Shown here: positions 1 through 5,591 of the stretch, in pieces
How positions within the stretch are numbered: position 1 is the first letter of the stretch
Layout: every line of letters starts with the position of its first letter
Origin: Candidatus Segetimicrobium genomatis
GTDB taxonomy: Bacteria; Sysuimicrobiota; Sysuimicrobiia; Sysuimicrobiales; Segetimicrobiaceae
Direction: 5' to 3'
DNA: 5,591 nt
Assembly (NCBI GenBank): GCA_005882445.1
Contig: VBAN01000092.1
Coordinates: 1 to 5,591 of the forward strand
Notes under the pieces: generated by a model
Databases searched by the model: none
What the model saw: the letters and a program-made list of their open reading frames with translations, nothing else
Told to the model about the DNA's origin: nothing
Program-made: the position numbers and the translations under genes

Positions 1-1
1 G

Positions 2-499
2 GAGCGGTCGATCCACCTGGCGGCGATCGCCGGATATCTGCACGATATTGGAAACGTCGTGGGCCGGGTCAACCACGAGCACACCGGCGCTCTGCTGGCC
101 AGCCGGATCCTCAGCCGCCTCGGGATGGAGCCGGTCGAGATGGCGATCGTCATGGGCGCGATCGGCAACCATGAGGAGCAGACCGGGGATCCCGTGAGCG
201 ACGTGGGGGCGGCGGTGATCGTCTCGGACAAGTCGGATGTGCACCGGACCCGGGTGCGCAACCCGGATCCGACCACCTTCGACATTCACGACCGGGTCAA
301 TCACGCCGTGGAGCACTCGTTCCTGCGCGTCGATGAGACGGCGCGGACGATTACCCTCGAGCTGGCGATCGACACCCGCCTGTCCCAGGTGATGGAGTAC
401 TTCGAGATCTTCCTGCCGCGCATGGTCATGTGCCGCCGGGCGGCGAAGTTACTGGGGTGTGAGTTCAAGCTGATGATCAACGGGACGAAACTCCTGTAG
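2..499 (+). CDS. HD-domain metal-dependent phosphohydrolase, 3' part (5' end outside window)
   Basis: The frame is open from the left edge, and 165 residues are visible before the TAG at 497-499. The HD signature is in the first codons (YLHDIGN, His14-Asp15 of the visible part). His25 and His27, His57 in a GNHEEQTG segment, and Asp76 in VSDKSDVHR follow at spacings expected for the metal ligands of an HD hydrolase. The first metal-binding His should lie upstream of the window. The C-terminal half (FDIHDRVNHAVE, MEYFEIFLPRM, FKLMING) is, from memory, typical of a standalone HD protein family annotated only as HD domain or phosphohydrolase. HD proteins usually cleave phosphoester bonds of nucleotides or cyclic dinucleotides in the cytoplasm; the substrate here is unknown. 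A GTG at 59 is not the true start, because the HD motif precedes it in frame. The gene is followed after 12 bases by the zinc-ribbon gene, probably in one operon. Confidence 0.85.
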   Translation, partial: ERSIHLAAIAGYLHDIGNVVGRVNHEHTGALLASRILSRLGMEPVEMAIVMGAIGNHEEQTGDPVSDVGAAVIVSDKSDVHRTRVRNPDPTTFDIHDRVNHAVEHSFLRVDETARTITLELAIDTRLSQVMEYFEIFLPRMVMCRRAAKLLGCEFKLMINGTKLL

Positions 500-511
500 G
501 GGGGGACGCGT

Positions 512-841
512 ATGCCTGCCTGGCTGTACGTCTGCAAGTCGTGTGGGACCTCGCACGAAGCGCCTCTGCGGCCCGGGGGCACTGTGTACCTGCGCTGCCT
601 GACCACCCGCGAGTGGTCTTGGTATGAGCCGACGGTGTTCACCCTCCCCGGCCAGCCGGTTCGGGCCGGAGCGAGAGCCGGATCGTCTCGTCCCGCCGCA
701 TCGCGGGCGGGCGCGGCTGCTGCCCGGGCCCGCCGCTCCAGTAGAGGTGGAGCGGGACGGCGCCGACCCACGGCTGCCCGGACCGCCCACAAGACCGCTG
801 CCCGACGGGTGCCGCGAGGCGGTCGGAAGAAGCGACGGTAG
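512..841 (+). CDS. Small zinc-ribbon-like protein with Arg/Ala-rich basic tail
   Basis: This 109-residue protein starts at ATG 512, preceded by a strong G-rich Shine-Dalgarno (AGGGGGGGA at 498-506, spacing 5), which decides the start. Residues 1-47 look like a small folded domain: Cys8-Lys-Ser-Cys11 forms a zinc-knuckle pair, His15 and Cys29 are possible further ligands, and an aromatic stretch WSWYEP lies at 35-40. Residues 48-109 are low complexity, dominated by Arg, Ala, Gly and Ser, and end in GGRKKRR. Such basic tails commonly bind nucleic acid or ribosomes, but that is inference. A second Cys pair is missing (only three Cys in all), so metal binding may need His15 or a partner. The gene is 12 bases behind the HD gene and probably cotranscribed. 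I do not recognise a named family. Ala/Arg-rich tails arise easily in GC-rich DNA, so the tail boundary is the least certain part. Confidence 0.65.
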   Translation: MPAWLYVCKSCGTSHEAPLRPGGTVYLRCLTTREWSWYEPTVFTLPGQPVRAGARAGSSRPAASRAGAAAARARRSSRGGAGRRRPTAARTAHKTAARRVPRGGRKKRR

Positions 842-848
842 CCGTCGC
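832..848 (+). terminator. Hairpin with the zinc-ribbon stop codon as its loop; possible terminator
   Basis: GCGACGG (832-838) and CCGTCGC (842-848) form a perfect 7-bp GC-rich stem. The three-base loop is the TAG stop codon at 839-841. No T-run follows, so a classical intrinsic terminator is not shown. It could be a U-less terminator, a 3'-end-stabilising hairpin, or chance in GC-rich DNA. Confidence 0.35.
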
Positions 849-909
849 GGCAATCCGATGTCAGGCGGGCCGGCTTTGAACCGTTAGGCGAGCCTTGCCA
901 GGTCAGGCC

Positions 910-935
910 TTTCGACGCGGCGGCGCTCGTCGAAA
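910..935. repeat. Perfect 8-bp inverted repeat, 10-base loop
   Basis: TTTCGACG (910-917) is mirrored by CGTCGAAA (928-935) around a GC-rich 10-base loop. It lies 69 bases past the zinc-ribbon stop and could be a transcript-end hairpin for that operon. No T-run follows on either strand, so the role is open; a protein-binding palindrome is an alternative. Confidence 0.45.
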
Positions 936-1031
936 TGAAGCCCGTCCCAGAGTGCTTCCAGTAATAGCCTGTCACGTAGGGGAAACACCACTAAAGTCCC
1001 CCACCCAAGATTGTGATGTCGGTGCTGACGT

Positions 1032-1043
1032 TTGGTTCACCAA
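1032..1043. repeat. 12-bp near-palindrome, possible operator half-sites
   Basis: TTGGT-TC-ACCAA is a perfect 5-bp inverted repeat with a 2-base centre. A second element of the same layout, TGGA-TC-TCCA, lies at 1066-1075, with centres 33 bases apart. Short palindromes in noncoding DNA can be repressor sites, but no promoter was recognised next to these and chance is possible. Confidence 0.25.
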
Positions 1044-1279
1044 CCTCAAGGCGCTAGCCTGTATGTGGATCTCCATGGTTTTCCCCAACAGGCATCCGGT
1101 GGTCACCCGATTTCAGATCGCGCATTTGGATATACGTTTGAGTTGTTACAGCTCTCCGCTTGGCAGGACGGCCCCCACCGAAGGTGGATTTGGCCCGTAC
1201 GGAAGGGTCTGCCGGTTCCATTTGCGATGATGAGCTCTCGTCACGCGAGCCACTGAGGGCAAGGTCACGCAATCGAACG

Positions 1280-1312
1280 TCGGTTCGGCTCCGGGAACGG
1301 AGCATGAACCGA
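1280..1312 (+). promoter_or_regulatory. Two-part hairpin with GGAA tetraloop, possible leader RNA element
   Basis: The outer stem TCGGTTC (1280-1286) pairs with GAACCGA (1306-1312). The inner stem GCTCCG (1288-1293) pairs with CGGAGC (1298-1303). The loop is GGAA (1294-1297), a GNRA-type tetraloop, and a small 1x2 internal loop separates the stems. An overlapping alternative stem, CGAAC (1274-1278) with GTTCG (1283-1287), would exclude the outer stem. It sits about 70 bases before the GT39 gene. It matches no riboswitch class I could recognise. Confidence 0.4.
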
Positions 1313-1341
1313 AAGGGCGGAGCGTTGCCCCGCCACCTGTT

Positions 1342-1375
1342 CGCGCAGAGTGACGTCAAAGACGACCTCTGCGCG
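1342..1375 (+). promoter_or_regulatory. 9-bp hairpin immediately upstream of the GT39 start
   Basis: CGCGCAGAG (1342-1350) pairs perfectly with CTCTGCGCG (1367-1375). Within the 16-base loop, CGTC (1354-1357) can pair with GACG (1361-1364) around AAA. The stem ends six bases before the ATG at 1382, occupying the place where a ribosome binding site would be, and no T-run follows. It could limit translation of the downstream gene or be an attenuator-like structure; this is inference from position. Confidence 0.4.
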
Positions 1376-1381
1376 CCCTGA

Positions 1382-3034
1382 ATGGTCGTCATGAACGGGC
1401 GGCGGTGGTGGGACCCGAAGGGCATGCTGTTTTGGCAGATCGTGATGACGATCTGCGCCTGGGGGTTCATCGTCGCCCTGCACCTCGACAATGACGGACT
1501 CTGGTTTCAGGGCGACGCGCCACGGCACGCCGCCAATGGCGTTTTCTGGTCTGATTTTCTCGGTCGCCTTCCCACGTCGCCGCGAGACTTCGCGTTCAGC
1601 TACTACGCGAGGTATCCCGTCGTCAATCCTACCGCGTACCCTCCGATTTTCTATCTCCTGGAGGCTATGGCCTATCGGGTCTTCGGGGTGTCCCCCTTTG
1701 TGGCCAAGGGGCTGGTGCTGGCCTCGGTCCTCCTCGGCTCCCTCTATCTGGTCGTATGGCTGCGACGATGGGTAGCCGAGGAGGCGGGATGGGCGGGGAG
1801 CCTCTTCATCTTGCAGCCGGCGATCATCGGCTGGGGCAATGTCATCATGCTGAACGTGCCCTCGATGGTTCTTGGCGTCGCCGCCCTCTATCACTGGCGT
1901 CGGTGGCTGGAGGCTCCCGCCTCGGGACATTTGTATGCGGCGGCCGCGCTCGCGACGCTGGCCGCGCTCACCTACCTGTTGGCCGCAGTCGTGCCTGTTG
2001 TGATGCTCGCCTGGTGCGTGTGGGGGAGGAGATGGGACCTGTTCCGCCAACGCCGGCTCTGGATCGTCGCTGGCGCGGCGGCGATCTCGATCGGGGTCTG
2101 GGTCCTCATGACGATGCGATGGGACCCGCACTGGGCGCCCGGCCCCTTAACCGGCCCCGGCTTCTACCTCCGACATCTCCCGGGGTGGTTTGTCACCGTG
2201 CCCGTGATCGTGCTCGCGGCGGTCGGGCTCGGGCTGGGGCTGGTGGGCCGGGCCTCAAGAAGAGAGGTTGCGTTCCTGTCGCTCTGGATCGTCCTCGCCT
2301 ATGTCTGGTTCACGGCGATCAGCCTCAAGATGAACGGGGGGATCTCGCTCGACGATATCCGATACACGATGCTCCTGGTGCCGCCGATTGTTCTTCTGGC
2401 CGCGGTCGGGGTAGAGAACGGCCTCCGGCTGGTGGTCGGAGCGCGAGAGGGGAGGGCAGAATGGCCCCGGCTGATGCCGTGGGCGGCGGTGCTCGCCCTC
2501 CATGTCTGGCTGGCGGCCGCGGTGAGCGTGCCCCGGGTCGCCGGCTTTCGCGAGATCGTACGCTTTGTGGGTGAGATCGCGCCCTCGGCGCGCGTCTTCT
2601 ATGACGGGGCCTACGACGGCGTGTTCTCCTTCAACGCCCTGGCTGCGGGCACGGGGTTTCGGAGGGGCGTCGTGCTGGGTCGCAAGCTGCTCTACGCGAC
2701 CCAGAGCGTGCCGTCGTTCGGGCCGGTTGAAATCGCCCCATCGCCAGGCGGTATCCGCGAGTCGCTGCGTTTCAGGTGCGGCTGCCGAATCCTTGTGATA
2801 GAACGGCAAATCGAACCGCGCCTCAAGCGGAGCGCCGCCGCCGCCAATTTGCGGGAGGTCGTGGCCCGCGAGCCCGCGCGGTTGATCCGCTCCTTCAGGG
2901 TCGAAGCCGGCTCCGTGACCGATGTCGACGTCTACGAGTGGCGCAGCGTTGAATCGGCCCCCTCTACCATCGACCTTCCCTTTCCATCGCTCGGCAACAA
3001 CGGGCGGGTTCAGCTGAAGCCGCTCCAGTACTAG
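1382..3034 (+). CDS. Membrane GT-C glycosyltransferase, GT39/ArnT-like
   Basis: This 550-residue multi-pass inner-membrane protein belongs to the GT-C fold, which moves a sugar from a polyprenyl-phosphate carrier to a lipid, glycan or protein on the outer face. The first membrane helix is near residues 16-35. It is followed by the extracytoplasmic loop with FQGDAPRH, where Asp45 is at the usual place of the catalytic acidic residue. YPVVNPTAYPPIFYLLEAMAYRVFG (about 78-102) carries the PP motif typical of GT39. Further hydrophobic segments lie near 108-128, 138-170, 184-214, 226-245, 268-289, 297-315 and 328-344, and an RYTMLLVPP motif is at 327-335. A soluble C-terminal part of about 170 residues follows. 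ATG 1382 is the most upstream start possible, since TGA 1379-1381 abuts it. No Shine-Dalgarno is visible before it, and Met4 (1391) or Met15 (1424) are alternatives. The donor and acceptor sugars cannot be told. Confidence 0.85.
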   Translation: MVVMNGRRWWDPKGMLFWQIVMTICAWGFIVALHLDNDGLWFQGDAPRHAANGVFWSDFLGRLPTSPRDFAFSYYARYPVVNPTAYPPIFYLLEAMAYRVFGVSPFVAKGLVLASVLLGSLYLVVWLRRWVAEEAGWAGSLFILQPAIIGWGNVIMLNVPSMVLGVAALYHWRRWLEAPASGHLYAAAALATLAALTYLLAAVVPVVMLAWCVWGRRWDLFRQRRLWIVAGAAAISIGVWVLMTMRWDPHWAPGPLTGPGFYLRHLPGWFVTVPVIVLAAVGLGLGLVGRASRREVAFLSLWIVLAYVWFTAISLKMNGGISLDDIRYTMLLVPPIVLLAAVGVENGLRLVVGAREGRAEWPRLMPWAAVLALHVWLAAAVSVPRVAGFREIVRFVGEIAPSARVFYDGAYDGVFSFNALAAGTGFRRGVVLGRKLLYATQSVPSFGPVEIAPSPGGIRESLRFRCGCRILVIERQIEPRLKRSAAAANLREVVAREPARLIRSFRVEAGSVTDVDVYEWRSVESAPSTIDLPFPSLGNNGRVQLKPLQY

Positions 3035-3065
3035 AACAGAGCGCGAAGGATCACTCTCCGTCATC

Positions 3066-4578
3066 ATGGCGCCCTCTCAAGATCCCGTCGTGATCATCGG
3101 TGGCGGGCCCGCCGGGCTCACCGCGGCCTACGAACTAACGAGGCACGGGGTGCTCCCGCTCGTGCTCGAACAGGACGCCCGATATGTCGGGGGCCTCGCC
3201 CGAACCGTCCGATTCAAAGACTTCCGCTTTGATATCCGCGGCCACCGCTTCTTCTCGAGGAGTCAGGAAATCGAGCGGCTGTGGGAGGAGATCTGCGGCG
3301 ACGATCTCATTGGGCGAACGGGGCAAGTTCTTCAACTACCCCCTCACCGCCAGCAACGCTCTGGGCCATCTTGGGGCGATCGAGAGCGCCGCGTGCATCG
3401 TCAGCTACCTCAGGTATCGTGCGGCACCAATCAGGCCCGAAGTATCGTTTCAAGACTGGGTGACCAACCGGTTCGGCCGGCGCTTATTCGAGATATTCTT
3501 CCGCACCTACACCGAGAAAGTCTGGGGGATGCCGTGTCACGAGATCTCAGCGGATTGGGCAAGCCAGCGGATCAAAGGACTGTCATTGCGGGCGGCGATT
3601 CTCCGGGCCGTGCTGCCGCGGGGCAATCACGACGGCGCGCCCGCCATTAAGACGCTGGCCACGTCCTTCCGGTACCCTCGCCTCGGTCCGGGGATGATGT
3701 GGGAACAGATGCGCGACCGCGTCACCGAGGCGGGCGGGCAGGTGAGCATGGGGTGCGACGTCATCCAAGTCCACCATCAACACGGACTCGTCCACGATGT
3801 CGTCGTCCGGCGGCCCGACGAGACGACGGAGCGAATTCCAGGCCGCGCATTCATCTCTTCGATGCCGCTCCGGAGCCTCATCCTCCGGTGGACTCCGAGC
3901 CCTCCGCCGGACGTGATCCGCGCCGCGCGCGGCCTGAAGTATCGGGACTTCATCGTCGTGGGACTCGTCCTGCGGGTGCGCGATCCCTTTCCGGATCACT
4001 GGGTCTACGTCCACGATCCAACCGTGAGGCTCGGACGGGTGCAAAACTTCCGAGCTTGGAGCCCCGATATGGCGCCCGATGCGGGCCGGTCCGGACTCGG
4101 GCTTGAGTACTTCTGCAATCGCGGCGATCCTCTTTGGGCCATGGCGGACCATGACCTGATCGCCCTGGCCGCGAGGGAGCTCGAGCGCGTCAAGCTGGCG
4201 CGTGCGGCCGATGTCGAGGACGGTTGCGTGCTGCGCGTGCCAAAAGCCTATCCCGTCTATGACAACGGCTATGAGGCGCGCGTGGGAGTCATCCGAGACT
4301 ACCTGGGTGGCTTTCGCAATATCCAGCCCGTCGGACGGAACGGCATGCACAAGTACAACAATCAGGACCATTCGATGATGACCGCGTTGCTCGCCGCCCG
4401 AAACATCCTCGGCGCCGACCTGGACCCTTGGGCGGTCAATACCGACGCGCAGTACCTCGAAGCGTCCGATGACACGGGCAAACATGCCGCCTCGCGCCCA
4501 GACCTCGGTTCGTGGGCTCGTGAGGAACGCCAGGCTCCGCGAACGCTGAGCCGATGGTCGGCCAAGAGGCACGCGTGA
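3066..4578 (+). pseudogene. UDP-galactopyranose-mutase-like FAD protein, frameshifted near 3312-3319
   Basis: It opens with a Rossmann FAD motif (VVIIGGGPAGLTAAYEL, residues 8-24, Glu35 closing it) and FDIRGHRFFSRS near 55-66. Reading then shifts from the frame of 3066 to the frame of 3319. The second frame continues with RGKFFNYPL, DWVTNRFGRRLFEIFFRTYTEKVWG, EISADWASQRIKGLSL, YPRLGPGMMW, PKAYPVYDNGY and a C-terminal FAD-binding segment, GRNGMHKYNNQDHSM. Together these match the roughly 500-residue UGM/protoporphyrinogen-oxidase-like flavoprotein family often found beside glycosyltransferases. From memory, the family has about ten residues (xRPRLSRIYY) between the DDLI and RGKFF segments. Only seven bases lie there, so a net 23-base deletion fits, and restoring it gives 511 residues. 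The reaction is unproven; UGM itself converts UDP-galactopyranose to the furanose. The start at ATG 3066 has only a distant AAGGA (3046-3050). The gene may be truly broken or the sequence may carry an error. Confidence 0.8.
4564..4569 (+). promoter_or_regulatory. Ribosome binding site deciding the GTG start of the GT2 gene
   Basis: AAGAGG lies five bases before GTG 4575, inside the end of the flavoprotein gene. It supports a GTG start overlapping the TGA at 4576-4578 and suggests translational coupling. Confidence 0.6.
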
Positions 4579-5591
4579 AGATTTCGGTCATCATTCCGGT
4601 GCATAATGGAGCGCAGACGCTTGGGACGTGCCTCAAGGCGCTGGCCGCCTCAACATACCCGACGTACGAGTGCATCGTGGTCAATGACGGATCGACAGAC
4701 GGGTCCGGCGCCCTCGCCGCGGCATTTCCCGTTCGCGTGCTGGACCTCACCGGCGGGCCGTTTGGCGCGCCGTACGCCAGAAACCGTGGCGCAGAAGCCG
4801 CCGACGGGGAAATCCTCCTCTTCCTCGACGCCGACGTCGCCGTGGCGCCGCACACGCTTGCCAGAGTTGCTGCGGCGTTCACCGGTACTTCTGCCGAAGC
4901 GGTCTTCGGCTCATATGACACGACCCGTGAGCCGGGGTTCCTTTCCCAGTACAAGAACCTCGTTCACCATTTTGTCCATCAGAGTGGTCCGGAGCAGGCG
5001 TCGACGTTCTGGACGGGGTGCGGAGCGATTCGGTCCACGACGTTCTTTGCGATCGGAGGATTTGACGAAGGCCGACGGCCGTGGACCTGCGAGGATATCG
5101 AGTTGGGATACCGCCTCCGGGCGGCCGGGCTTGACATCGCCTTCAACAAGGACATTCAAGTGCGGCACCTGAAGCGCTGGACCCTTCGAACACTGATAAC
5201 GTCGGATGTCGTCGACCGCGGCATCCCGTGGACGCTGCTGATCCTGCAGCGGCGTGCCTGGCCCGACCATCTGAATCTTCGCAGGGTTCAGCAGACCTGC
5301 GCCGTGCTCGTGTACGCGCTGCTGCTGGCCGCGGTGTTTCTTGCGCCGCTCCCTCGGCTCGTCGCCCTCGCGCTCTGGGGCGGATTGTTTCTTGTCGCCG
5401 CCGGAAGCTGGTCTGATGAACATCCCCATTTCCGCCTGGATGCGTTGATGGGAGCGTTCGCCGCGTTGCTCGGCGGGGCCGCCACGGTCGCTGCGCTGTC
5501 GCAGCGGTGCCCCGGACTGGCGTGCCTGCCGGGCATCGTCATGGCTGGACTGATCCTGGATCGGGCGCCCGCCGCGCCGCAGTGGTTGCGG
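4575..5591 (+). CDS. Family 2 glycosyltransferase with C-terminal membrane segments (3' end outside window)
   Basis: The frame is open from GTG 4575 to the right edge, giving 339 complete codons and no stop. The GT-A nucleotide-sugar fold is clear: ISVIIPVHNGAQTLGTCL (3-20), VVNDGSTDGS (35-44) for nucleotide binding, ARNRGA (68-73), the metal-binding DAD (85-87), WTGCGAIR (146-153), GGFDE (161-165), and the ED catalytic-base motif in CEDIELGYRLRAAG (172-185). After VRHLKRWTLRTL, hydrophobic stretches at about 242-276 and 290-309 suggest membrane anchoring, so it probably acts at the inner face of the cytoplasmic membrane on a lipid-linked or surface glycan. Donor and acceptor are unknown. The GTGA overlap with the flavoprotein gene and the AAGAGG site fix the start. 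Downstream ATGs in other frames, such as 4606, belong to shadow frames. The missing 3' end may add more membrane helices. Confidence 0.9.
   Translation, partial: MKISVIIPVHNGAQTLGTCLKALAASTYPTYECIVVNDGSTDGSGALAAAFPVRVLDLTGGPFGAPYARNRGAEAADGEILLFLDADVAVAPHTLARVAAAFTGTSAEAVFGSYDTTREPGFLSQYKNLVHHFVHQSGPEQASTFWTGCGAIRSTTFFAIGGFDEGRRPWTCEDIELGYRLRAAGLDIAFNKDIQVRHLKRWTLRTLITSDVVDRGIPWTLLILQRRAWPDHLNLRRVQQTCAVLVYALLLAAVFLAPLPRLVALALWGGLFLVAAGSWSDEHPHFRLDALMGAFAALLGGAATVAALSQRCPGLACLPGIVMAGLILDRAPAAPQWLR

Larger units (their letters stand above)
842..1381. other. 540-base region without a supported gene, hairpin-rich
   Basis: No frame here gives a protein I recognise, and the open frames on both strands lack convincing ribosome binding sites. 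Over 1001-1180 I count 99 G/C of 180 (55%), below the 63-70% seen in 60-base samples of the neighbouring genes. The stretch holds inverted repeats at 910-935, 979-1001 (GGGGA/TCCCC, 13-base loop), 1032-1043, 1066-1075 (TGGA-TC-TCCA), 1170-1195 (CCACC-GAA-GGTGG inside GGCC/GGCC), 1280-1312 and 1342-1375. I see no clear -35/-10 promoter pair; TATACG at 1131-1136 has no good -35. It separates the HD/zinc-ribbon unit from the glycan genes, so it should contain the promoter and leader of the latter. Confidence 0.55.

Noticed and set aside
885..945. GCCAGGTCAGGCC at about 897-909 resembles the 5' side of the bacterial SRP (4.5S) RNA core
   Set aside because: The matching GGAA loop and 3' AGCAG side do not follow; the next bases form a different inverted repeat.
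842..960. Possible tRNA-like T-arm on the - strand (GGTTCAAAG)
   Set aside because: Only three base pairs flank the loop and no acceptor, D or anticodon arms fit around it.
301..975. Long - strand frame antisense to the HD and zinc-ribbon genes
   Set aside because: A shadow of GC-rich coding sequence; Arg/Pro/Ala-rich without domain features.
895..1230. 111-codon + strand open frame
   Set aside because: No ribosome binding site, no recognisable domain, lower-GC noncoding-like composition, and it runs across several inverted repeats.
1264..1345. GGTCACGCAA at 1263-1272 looks like the beginning of a GEMM (c-di-GMP) riboswitch
   Set aside because: The conserved inner segments and second stem of that class are absent; the following hairpins have different spacing and sequence.
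1054..1491. 145-codon - strand open frame
   Set aside because: It overlaps the start of the well-supported GT39 gene and has no recognisable domain or conserved pattern.
3184..3318. GTG 3184 as an independent start for the second half of the flavoprotein
   Set aside because: The N-terminal FAD motif and HRFF segment lie in the other frame across this stretch, so residues encoded here in the 3184 frame are not family-like. One broken gene explains both halves.
3300..3330. Programmed ribosomal frameshift in the flavoprotein
   Set aside because: There is no slippery heptamer, and about ten conserved residues would still be missing, which points to a deletion instead.
4606..5172. 188-codon + strand frame starting at ATG 4606
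   Set aside because: It is out of frame with the clear GT2 motifs that read from GTG 4575 to the right edge.

Overview
The window is a piece of a high-GC bacterial genome or metagenomic contig. GC is roughly 63-70% in the coding stretches I counted by hand, codons end mostly in G or C, genes are tightly packed, and all five genes are on the + strand. The organism cannot be fixed from the sequence. The first gene resembles HD-domain proteins I associate with Firmicutes-like and other Gram-positive-side lineages, but this is a weak hint.

Left block (1-841): the 3' end of a gene for an HD-domain metal-dependent phosphohydrolase runs in from outside the window. Twelve bases later comes a small gene with its own strong ribosome binding site. 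It encodes a 109-residue protein with an N-terminal Cys-x2-Cys zinc-ribbon-like knuckle and a long Arg/Ala/Gly-rich basic tail. The two look like one transcription unit. The second gene ends in a hairpin whose loop is the stop codon itself, and another strong inverted repeat follows at 910-935.

Middle (842-1381): about 540 bases with no gene I can support. It is lower in GC (99 of 180 bases, 55%, over 1001-1180) and rich in inverted repeats. Two of them, at 1280-1312 (GGAA tetraloop) and 1342-1375 (9-bp stem), sit just before the next gene and could be a structured 5' leader.

Right block (1382-5591): three genes in a row that look like a cell-surface glycan or glycolipid locus. They are a multi-pass GT-C (GT39/ArnT-like) glycosyltransferase, a UDP-galactopyranose-mutase-like FAD protein, and a family 2 glycosyltransferase with C-terminal membrane segments that runs off the right edge. 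The flavoprotein gene is broken as written. The reading frame jumps near 3312-3319, and about ten residues conserved in the family are missing, which fits a net 23-base deletion. The GT2 gene starts with a GTG overlapping the flavoprotein stop (GTGA), so the two are probably translationally coupled. A GT-C enzyme uses a polyprenyl-phosphate sugar, a GT2 enzyme a nucleotide sugar, and the flavoprotein may remodel a nucleotide sugar. That functional link is inference.

No RNA gene, mobile element, CRISPR array or origin was found. I did not find a clearly new system. The points most worth checking are the frameshifted flavoprotein, the structured region before 1382, and the HD/zinc-ribbon pair.
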